Below are positions 58,679-64,000 of a DNA stretch of 64,000 nucleotides, one piece after another. The notes under the pieces were generated by a model. It worked only from the letters and a program-made list of their open reading frames with translations, made no database searches and was not told the origin of the DNA. Each line of letters begins with the position of its first letter. Position 1 is the stretch's first letter. The stretch comes from Alphaproteobacteria bacterium (GTDB lineage: Bacteria; Pseudomonadota; Alphaproteobacteria; Sphingomonadales; Emcibacteraceae), in the NCBI GenBank assembly GCA_030428615.1, contig JAUIDN010000012.1, forward strand, positions 42,582 to 106,581, given 5' to 3'. The position numbers were made by a program, and so were the translations under genes.

Positions 58679-59414
58679 AAAGCGGGTTGATCAACTTCTT
58701 GTCGAACGGGGACTTGCGGAAAGCCGGTCCCGCGCCCAAGCCTATATCATGGCAGGCAATGTGTATTCGGGCGAGCAAAAAATCCTAAAATCAGGGCAAC
58801 AGGTAAAAGAAGACATTACCCTTGAGGTCAGGGGTAAAGAGCACCCATGGGTCAGCCGAGGCGGCTTGAAACTTATCAAGGCCATTGAAGAATTTGGCAT
58901 TGATGTAAAGGGAAAAACGGTCATTGATGTTGGCGCATCAACGGGTGGCTTTACGGATGTTTGTTTGCATTATGGTGCGCATAAGGTTTATGCGGTGGAT
59001 GTCGGCCATGGCCAGCTTGCATGGAAGATTAGAAATGACGATCGGGTTACGGTGCTTGAAAAAACCAATGCCCGCTATTTGACAGCCAGTGAAATTCCGG
59101 ATAAGCCGGATCTTATTGTCTGTGATGCAAGTTTTATTGGTCTTCAAACAGTACTTCCCGCCAGCATGGCGCTCGCCAGTCCGGAATGTATTCTGGTGGC
59201 ACTGATAAAACCGCAGTTCGAAGTCGGAAAGGGAATGGTCGGCAAGGGCGGTGTCGTGCGTGATCCTGAACTTCACAAGCAGGTGTGCGACAAAATTGAA
59301 AACTGGGTCCGGGAAGATATGGACGGATGGAATGTTATTGGCATTACCCAAAGCCCGATCAAGGGGCCGGAAGGCAATATCGAATTTCTGATCGGGGCAA
59401 AATATGAACCATAA
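58671..59414 (+). CDS. tlyA: TlyA-family rRNA 2'-O-methyltransferase
   Basis: A 247-residue protein combining an N-terminal S4 RNA-binding domain ([20 protein letters not shown], residues 3-22) with an FtsJ-like SAM methyltransferase domain ([66 protein letters not shown]). TlyA proteins methylate cytidine 2'-OH in 16S and/or 23S rRNA, which affects capreomycin sensitivity in mycobacteria. Some members were annotated as haemolysins, which is not supported by the motifs here. It overlaps its neighbours by 8 and 11 bp. Confidence 0.93.
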   Translation: MAKKRVDQLLVERGLAESRSRAQAYIMAGNVYSGEQKILKSGQQVKEDITLEVRGKEHPWVSRGGLKLIKAIEEFGIDVKGKTVIDVGASTGGFTDVCLHYGAHKVYAVDVGHGQLAWKIRNDDRVTVLEKTNARYLTASEIPDKPDLIVCDASFIGLQTVLPASMALASPECILVALIKPQFEVGKGMVGKGGVVRDPELHKQVCDKIENWVREDMDGWNVIGITQSPIKGPEGNIEFLIGAKYEP

Positions 59415-60663
59415 AGTAACGATTGAAGAACTTGGGGGTCGCGGCGATGGTATCTTTCACGAAAAAGGAAAGAAATATTTTGTTCCTTATTCGGTTCCGG
59501 GGGATGTGGTTGACGTTAAATTAAATGGCGCAAAAGGGAAAATTCGCCATATCCATCAAAAATCCAATCACAGAGTGGATGCGATTTGTGACCATTTCAC
59601 AAAATGCGGTGGCTGCATGCTTCAGCATGTCGAAGAGAGCTATTACAAAGAATGGAAAGAAGGGCTTATCCGTACGGCGCTCGTCAATCAGGGGATTGAG
59701 GACGCGATGATCGAACCCCTTGTCATGAGCCCGCCAAACAGCCGCAGGCGCACGACATTGCAGGCGATTGGCCGGGGGGAAGGAAATATCATTCTCGGGT
59801 ACGCCGAAAAAAACAGCCACAATCTGATCGATGTTAAAATGTGTCCGATACTTGAGCCGACAATAGTATCTTTTATCACGCCGCTACGGGAATTTCTGGG
59901 GAGGTTGCTTGTCAAAAAACAAAAAATGGCCATTCAAATTACCAAAGGGGATAATGGTCTTGATGTTGTTTTTAAGGGCAAAGGGGATTTAAATCTTGAT
60001 CTGAGAATGGATCTGGCCGCATTTGCCGAAAAAAATGACCTTGCCCGGGTGAGCTGGTTTGATACATCGCTTAAGACCCCGTATTTCGAAATGCTGGCTG
60101 AGCGGCGAAAACCTTATGTAATGTTCGATGGGAACAAGGTTTTCTTTCCCACCGGCGCTTTTCTACAGGCGACGGTGGAAGGACAGAATATGTTGATTTC
60201 GAAAATGTTGGGTGGGATTAAAGATGCGGGTAGTGTTGTTGATCTTTTTTCCGGTTGCGGCACGTTTTCTATTGCGGCGGCGAAATTGGCATCGGTTCAC
60301 GCCGTTGAAAATAATGAAGCGATGCTGAGTGCGTTAAAAAACAGCGCCAATCAGATGACCGATATCAAGCAGGTGACAACAGAACTTCGTGATCTTTTTT
60401 TGCGGCCGCTTCTTCCCCATGAACTGGACCGGTTTGATGCGGCAATTATTGACCCGCCCCGGGCGGGTGCGCGCCATCAGATGAGCGAGATTATCAATTC
60501 AAACCTAAAAAAACTGGTGATGATATCCTGCAATCCTGTGAGTTTTGCCCGCGATGTTCAGGAACTGAAAAACGCCGGTTTTGAAATGGGGGCGGTAACG
60601 CCGATTGACCAGTTTATTTATTCTTCACATCTGGAAATTATTGCCAATTTTGAACGGGCTTAA
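59404..60663 (+). CDS. RlmD/TrmA-family RNA uracil-5 methyltransferase
   Basis: A 419-residue class I SAM-dependent m5U RNA methyltransferase. A TRAM-like N-terminal region (VTIEELGGRGDGIF, VPYSVPGDVVDVKL) is followed by iron-sulfur cysteines in CDHFTKCGGCMLQHV and KMCPILEP. The catalytic domain has VVDLFSGCGTFSIAAAKL, IIDPPRAGARHQM and the catalytic cysteine in VMISCNPVSFARD. The target (23S rRNA or tRNA position) cannot be decided from the sequence. It ends the xseB-to-methyltransferase operon. Confidence 0.92.
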   Translation: MNHKVTIEELGGRGDGIFHEKGKKYFVPYSVPGDVVDVKLNGAKGKIRHIHQKSNHRVDAICDHFTKCGGCMLQHVEESYYKEWKEGLIRTALVNQGIEDAMIEPLVMSPPNSRRRTTLQAIGRGEGNIILGYAEKNSHNLIDVKMCPILEPTIVSFITPLREFLGRLLVKKQKMAIQITKGDNGLDVVFKGKGDLNLDLRMDLAAFAEKNDLARVSWFDTSLKTPYFEMLAERRKPYVMFDGNKVFFPTGAFLQATVEGQNMLISKMLGGIKDAGSVVDLFSGCGTFSIAAAKLASVHAVENNEAMLSALKNSANQMTDIKQVTTELRDLFLRPLLPHELDRFDAAIIDPPRAGARHQMSEIINSNLKKLVMISCNPVSFARDVQELKNAGFEMGAVTPIDQFIYSSHLEIIANFERA

Positions 60664-60759
60664 TTTTACCATAATTTTTACGTATAAAGAAATTCAGGGC
60701 GTTAAAAAAAGGCGGCAGAATTTACGCATCCGCATAAAGATATTGCCGGGATTTTATGG

Positions 60760-60774
60760 TTAATAAATCGTTAA
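60760..60774 (+). promoter_or_regulatory. CtrA-type box
   Basis: A perfect TTAA-N7-TTAA (TTAATAAATCGTTAA) lies 68 bp upstream of the sigma-54 promoter, with a near match (TTAACAATATGTTAG, 60784-60798) just downstream. CtrA boxes beside sigma-54 promoters are seen at alphaproteobacterial flagellar genes. Inferred from sequence only. Confidence 0.5.
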
Positions 60775-60842
60775 AACCCTTTTTTAACAATATGTTAGTA
60801 TTTAGTATAGGAAAAGTCAGGAGAATTTGGGCATAGAGGGGC

Positions 60843-60857
60843 TGGCACGGTCCTTGC
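60843..60857 (+). promoter_or_regulatory. Sigma-54 (RpoN) promoter
   Basis: TGGCACGGTCCTTGC is a full-consensus -24/-12 element: GG at 60844-60845, ten bases, GC at 60856-60857. Transcription would start near 60868, about 40 bp before the downstream start codon. An enhancer-binding activator such as FlbD is implied but not identified. Confidence 0.8.
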
Positions 60858-60907
60858 AGCGATCAAAGCAATGAAGCAATGATTAGTTATCTGCAGGGAA
60901 AAATAGA

Positions 60908-61384
60908 ATGAATAGCGTAAGAGCCTATAATATGAACTTGAATGAACTGATTAGAAACGACAGCCATAATCTGGACAATCTTAATACTGTGCGTGATCAG
61001 GACCGGTTGTCAAATGAAACCAATCCCCCCCTTAAAGCGGATAATGATGATGTTGCGCCATCAAGCGCGGGTGATAAAGGCGGCGTCCATGTTGATATTT
61101 CCCCGATCTGGAAAGAAGTGGCGGGTAAAATCAACTTAAAAAGCGCGTCCGGTAACGAAGTTTCCGGTCTGAGTGCGGCGTTGTTTAACGCCGGTGCCAT
61201 CACATTTGAAGATCACGTCAATCTTAGTTTTCAGGATACGTCGGATGCCGATGAGAAGCTTGATTATATTGCCCATTGGCAAAAACGTCAGGAAGATGCC
61301 ATTCACCGTGGTGCGATGCATGAAGAACTGAATGACATTATCCGTATCCAGTCGATTTTGGGATATGTGGATAGTTTGGGATGA
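60908..61384 (+). CDS. Sigma-54-controlled protein of unknown function, possibly flagellar
   Basis: A 158-residue soluble protein with no signal peptide or membrane helix. The first 75 residues are polar and likely disordered (Asn/Asp-rich, for example LNTVRDQDRLSNETNPPLKA). A helical C-terminal part contains VSGLSAALFNAGAITFEDHV, LDYIAHWQKRQEDAIHRGAM and LNDIIRIQSILGYVDSL. I recognise no characterised family. The perfect sigma-54 promoter and CtrA box upstream point to the flagellar or cell-cycle regulon, but no flagellar structural gene is in the window. It is a single gene convergent with the 61455 gene. Confidence 0.7.
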   Translation: MNSVRAYNMNLNELIRNDSHNLDNLNTVRDQDRLSNETNPPLKADNDDVAPSSAGDKGGVHVDISPIWKEVAGKINLKSASGNEVSGLSAALFNAGAITFEDHVNLSFQDTSDADEKLDYIAHWQKRQEDAIHRGAMHEELNDIIRIQSILGYVDSLG

Positions 61385-61454
61385 TTGAATAACGGAATTG
61401 TTGCGTCTCCTTCCGACCCAAAGCGGACACTCAGAAAATGAGTGATTTATTGCA

Positions 61455-61847
61455 CTAAATTCTCTTACGATAGGAATTGGTTATTCTGCTTGATATAATA
61501 TAATCTTCAAAATCAACTTCCTGATCCAAAGTGATCTTAAGGCTAATTTTATCATCATCAGCTTCTAAAACCTTACTCCCTTTCTTAGGGAGAGGTATTT
61601 TTGTCACCATACAAAATGCCATAAGCGCCGCGCCGACTTGCGCACTAGAAAAAGAGAGTTCATTGTTTTCAATGCAAAGGGCTTTATCCACAAGTAACGC
61701 AACTCTGACACTGTCTGCCTTATCAATGACAATTTTTTCAACGTCATCAACATCTATATACTCATGATTTGACACGGCAAAATTAACGAGTGCAGTTCTG
61801 ACTTCTTTTTCAGAAAAGTAAATGTGTTTGATTTCAATTGGCATCAA
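61455..61847 (-). CDS. Hypothetical protein paired with the GGDEF gene
   Basis: An unrecognised 130-residue cytoplasmic protein. It alternates short strands and helices: YFSEKEVRTALVNFAVS, VEKIVIDKADSVRVALLVD, FSSAQVGAALMAFCMVTKIP, LPKKGSKVLEADDDKISLKI. It has no signal peptide or membrane segment and ends in a basic SYRKRI. It begins 18 bp downstream of the diguanylate cyclase gene on the same strand, so the two are probably co-transcribed and may work together, for example as input or effector of c-di-GMP signalling. That is inference from context. Confidence 0.65.
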   Translation of the reverse strand: MMPIEIKHIYFSEKEVRTALVNFAVSNHEYIDVDDVEKIVIDKADSVRVALLVDKALCIENNELSFSSAQVGAALMAFCMVTKIPLPKKGSKVLEADDDKISLKITLDQEVDFEDYIISSRITNSYRKRI

Positions 61848-61865
61848 TGTTTTCCCGACAAAATA

Positions 61866-62939
61866 TCAAACTTGCATAGCCATATTAGATGATTCATCTT
61901 TACTCAGGTCTGTTTCAAGTTGCACTCGGTTTCTACCATTATCTTTGGCTAAGTACATGGCTTCGTCTGCCCGATGAATAATGGAGGCGGGACTGTCACT
62001 ATTTCTAAATTGTGCAATGCCGAATGACATTGTGATTTTGCCAAAATCCTGACCTGTATTTTTGTTCTTGATTGATTTTGTAGAAATAACCTGCCTAATA
62101 GTTTGAGCTAAGGTTGTCGCTTCCTCCAATTTTGAGTTTGGAACTAAAATCACGAACTCTTCTCCGCCGTAGCGATACGGTAGACCAATTGAGCTGGTCG
62201 CATTCTTTAGAACATGAGCGACAATCTTCAGAACTTGATCACCAATTTGATGGCCAAACGTATCGTTGAATTTCTTGAAATGGTCGATGTCACTTATTAT
62301 TAAACTGAAGCCATTTTGTTCGGTGTTTATCACTCCAATTAATTCAGATAGTTTTTCATCAAAATACTTCCTATTGCCAATATTTGTTAAAGCGTCTGTT
62401 CTGCTTTCTATCCGTGCATTCTCTAGGTTACTTTCTAATCCCTTAATTTTATCGGAGGACTTCTCTAATTGTTCTTCAAGTTTATGACTCTGAGAATTGA
62501 GTTTTTCTACGTCTTTTAGAACCAACTTTATTATATCACTTAATTCATTTGCCCCATCAAAGTCTGAGAGTTTGTCTAGATGATTAGCGAGACTTGTGGT
62601 GTGGCCAGATGTGTTTTTGCTCGCATCTTTTAAAACATCGATGAGTTTTGTAATTTCAATTTTAAAACCTTCACCAGCTTGATTGATCGCTTTCTTTTCA
62701 TCATCCTTTGAAAAGAACTTTTGATACAACTTTTTAGAGACACTCTCATCAATGGGTATGTTATCGAAGATTAATTTATCAATGACTTTGGTGAGAGAGA
62801 GATCATAGTCTCCCGTATAAGTGTACCATAAATGATAATTCTCTGGTATTGGCAATACCTGATGTATTTTCATCTCGTTAAGGGCTTTAGTTGAATTTTC
62901 GACGGTTAACTGAAAATCGGGGGAGGTAAATGATGACAT
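61866..62939 (-). CDS. Diguanylate cyclase (GGDEF domain), soluble
   Basis: A 357-residue cytoplasmic protein that should make cyclic di-GMP from two GTP. The N-terminal 115 residues form a helical region of unknown role (IHQVLPIPENYHLWYTYTGD). A coiled coil spans about 130-190 (LKDVEKLNSQSHKLEEQLEK and onward). The GGDEF domain starts at DALTNIGNRKYFDEKL, with IISDIDHFKKFNDTFGHQIG (metal Asp) and the active-site RYGGEEFVILVP. The upstream I-site reads SSIG instead of RxxD, so product inhibition at that site is probably absent. No membrane helix or EAL domain is present. Confidence 0.93.
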   Translation of the reverse strand: MSSFTSPDFQLTVENSTKALNEMKIHQVLPIPENYHLWYTYTGDYDLSLTKVIDKLIFDNIPIDESVSKKLYQKFFSKDDEKKAINQAGEGFKIEITKLIDVLKDASKNTSGHTTSLANHLDKLSDFDGANELSDIIKLVLKDVEKLNSQSHKLEEQLEKSSDKIKGLESNLENARIESRTDALTNIGNRKYFDEKLSELIGVINTEQNGFSLIISDIDHFKKFNDTFGHQIGDQVLKIVAHVLKNATSSIGLPYRYGGEEFVILVPNSKLEEATTLAQTIRQVISTKSIKNKNTGQDFGKITMSFGIAQFRNSDSPASIIHRADEAMYLAKDNGRNRVQLETDLSKDESSNMAMQV

Positions 62940-63537
62940 TTTGCTGATTCTATAAGTTTTTTGTTATTATTGAGAACAATAAACCCCAAGAGTAAATGAC
63001 TTCCTATTTTAACGTTCGTTTGTAATTGATAAAATGCTTTATCGTTAACATTGCTTTTAGCGAATTGAAGTTAAGAAACAATTAATATTAGGGTTTTCTA
63101 ATCTAAAAACCCAAAAGATGCTCTATTCAGAACTTTGGAAGGACGGCTAATAGAGTACGGGACGATTAAACTTTGAGGAGAAATCGTATTTTGTTCGCCT
63201 CTTTCTTTAAGAAGAGTTCAAGATGTAAATACGTTTTAGGAGTAATTTAATAAATTTAATCGTCCCTATCTAGAATGCGAATAGCACATTACATTAGAAT
63301 TAGTTAATATAGTATAAAGGCAAAATATTGATACCCTTTTGAGTATTTAAGAGTTTACTTTCATACGATTCCCTTGTTGAATTAATCTCTTGGCGAGGAA
63401 GGTAATTTAGTTTTCCCCTCAAGAGCCTGGAGTACTTTTTTGAAACTACTGAATGACTAGTGTCGATCCAAAATGAATATTTTATGGAACAACCTAACTG
63501 AAAATTCACACCACAGTTTTTTTTATAACCCTATATT
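62940..63537. other. AT-rich gap without a convincing gene
   Basis: About 600 bp lie between the diguanylate cyclase start and the end of the RTX gene. Composition is clearly more AT-rich than the flanks. The only frame of note (63300-63509, minus, 69 codons) has no ribosome site and an atypical product. I see no tRNA, strong terminator, repeat or promoter with good consensus. It probably holds the cyclase promoter (near 62940-63000) and the untranslated 3' region of the RTX gene. Confidence 0.5.
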
Positions 63538-64000
63538 TTACCAAACAATTTTCTCCATATTATCGAAATCCAGTGTTCCTCCATCATCAAACGTTATTGT
63601 TCCGCTTGCGTCTTCAGAAAGTAACAATTCACCATCCGTTTCACTCGATTCAATAGAACTCCCACTATCTAAATTTAGTGTCCACCCGTCACCCGGGCTA
63701 GAACCTTCAAAACCACCAAGTTCAATCGTATCCATCCATCCACCACCGGCTCCTCCGTCAGCAGTGTCATTACCCATATTAGCCATAAATTCTAAGTGAT
63801 CACTTCCATCGCCACCATAAAGAGCGTCGTTGCCTGCACCCCCGTTTAATACATCTGCACCCTCACCGCCGACAAGGCGGTCTGCACCGTCGCCGCCGGA
63901 TAACTGGTCGTTGCCATCACCACCGTTCAGATAGTCATTGCCATCACCGCCTGTCAATGTGTCGTCACCGCCGTAGCCATATTCATAAACCGCATCTGTT
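63538..64000 (-). CDS. RTX-repeat (haemolysin-type calcium-binding) protein, C-terminal part
   Basis: The frame is open to the window edge, so only the last 154 residues are seen. They hold at least seven glycine/aspartate nonapeptides of GGxGxDxLx type ([61 protein letters not shown]), which bind Ca2+ as a parallel beta-roll. They are followed by an acidic beta-rich end ([30 protein letters not shown]) of the kind that carries the C-terminal type I secretion signal. It is likely an exported adhesin, enzyme or toxin; the N-terminal part that would decide is missing. Confidence 0.9.
   Translation of the reverse strand, partial: TDAVYEYGYGGDDTLTGGDGNDYLNGGDGNDQLSGGDGADRLVGGEGADVLNGGAGNDALYGGDGSDHLEFMANMGNDTADGGAGGGWMDTIELGGFEGSSPGDGWTLNLDSGSSIESSETDGELLLSEDASGTITFDDGGTLDFDNMEKIVW

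Noticed and set aside
58671..59414. Haemolysin annotation often attached to TlyA
   Set aside because: The S4 and FtsJ-like methyltransferase motifs explain the protein fully; nothing suggests a pore-forming toxin.
63300..63509. 69-codon frame on the minus strand
   Set aside because: No ribosome site, unusual composition and no operon context; it lies in an AT-rich gap where such frames arise by chance.

Overview
The window is a contiguous piece of an alphaproteobacterial chromosome, mid-40s % GC by eye. Four things support this: a circularly permuted two-piece tmRNA gene of the alphaproteobacterial type; gene orders typical of the class (murE-F-mraY-ftsW-murG-C-B-ddl-ftsQ-A-Z, bamD-recN-ligA, RHH/fumarase/sspB, xseB-ispA-dxs-tlyA); GANTC and TTAA-N7-TTAA motifs of the CcrM/CtrA type at two promoters; and small alphaproteobacterial families (EipA/DUF1134, DUF2842, DUF6460, RHH_4). 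Moderate GC and flagellar-type regulation would suit a Kordiimonadales/Emcibacterales/Sneathiellales-like free-living bacterium, but that placement is a guess. I saw no tRNA, rRNA, IS element, prophage or CRISPR array.

Layout. 1-12954 (+): division and cell-wall cluster, from a 5'-truncated murE to ftsZ, nearly all genes overlapping or a few bases apart. ftsZ has its own 193-bp leader with five GANTC sites and a CtrA-type box, and a strong terminator after it. 13032-15691: 4-hydroxyphenylpyruvate dioxygenase with a divergent Lrp/AsnC regulator, and a ZnuA-type zinc-binding protein behind a Zur-like operator. These lie where lpxC often sits in relatives. 15863-20446 (+): bamD, recN, ligA. 20529-21823: a small protein built of two copies of one motif, and prmA. 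21992-25071 (+): four tandem secreted GIN-domain (DUF2807) paralogues. 25080-33058: UvrD-type helicase, a CLC chloride channel/transporter, and a large AsmA protein. 33055-35800 (-): RHH protein, class I fumarase, SspB, and the permuted tmRNA gene. 35885-37185 (+): thyA-folA. 37182-42609: SIMPL protein, an ilvD-ridA-threonine synthase operon, and a divergent threonine aldolase. 42657-48611: envelope and stress genes, including EipA, DUF2842, a 45-residue membrane protein, a NUDIX hydrolase and YedK. 48622-51955 (-): Sua5, an FAD-linked oxidase and a methyltransferase-like protein. 52042-60663 (+): SDR, acyl-CoA ligase, HDAC-family deacetylase, xseB, ispA, dxs, tlyA and an RlmD/TrmA-like enzyme. 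60760-61384: a gene of unknown function behind a sigma-54 promoter and a CtrA box. 61455-64000 (-): an unknown protein paired with a diguanylate cyclase, about 600 bp of AT-rich DNA with no gene, and the C-terminal end of an RTX-repeat protein that runs off the window.

Most genes are housekeeping. The least explained parts are the four-gene GIN array with its conserved cysteine pair, the small FMDLL-repeat protein, the CtrA/sigma-54-controlled gene at 60908, and the unknown partner of the GGDEF protein. The tmRNA (tag ANDNEAFAVAA) and its likely adaptor SspB are neighbours on the same strand, so tagging and delivery to ClpXP may be co-inherited here.
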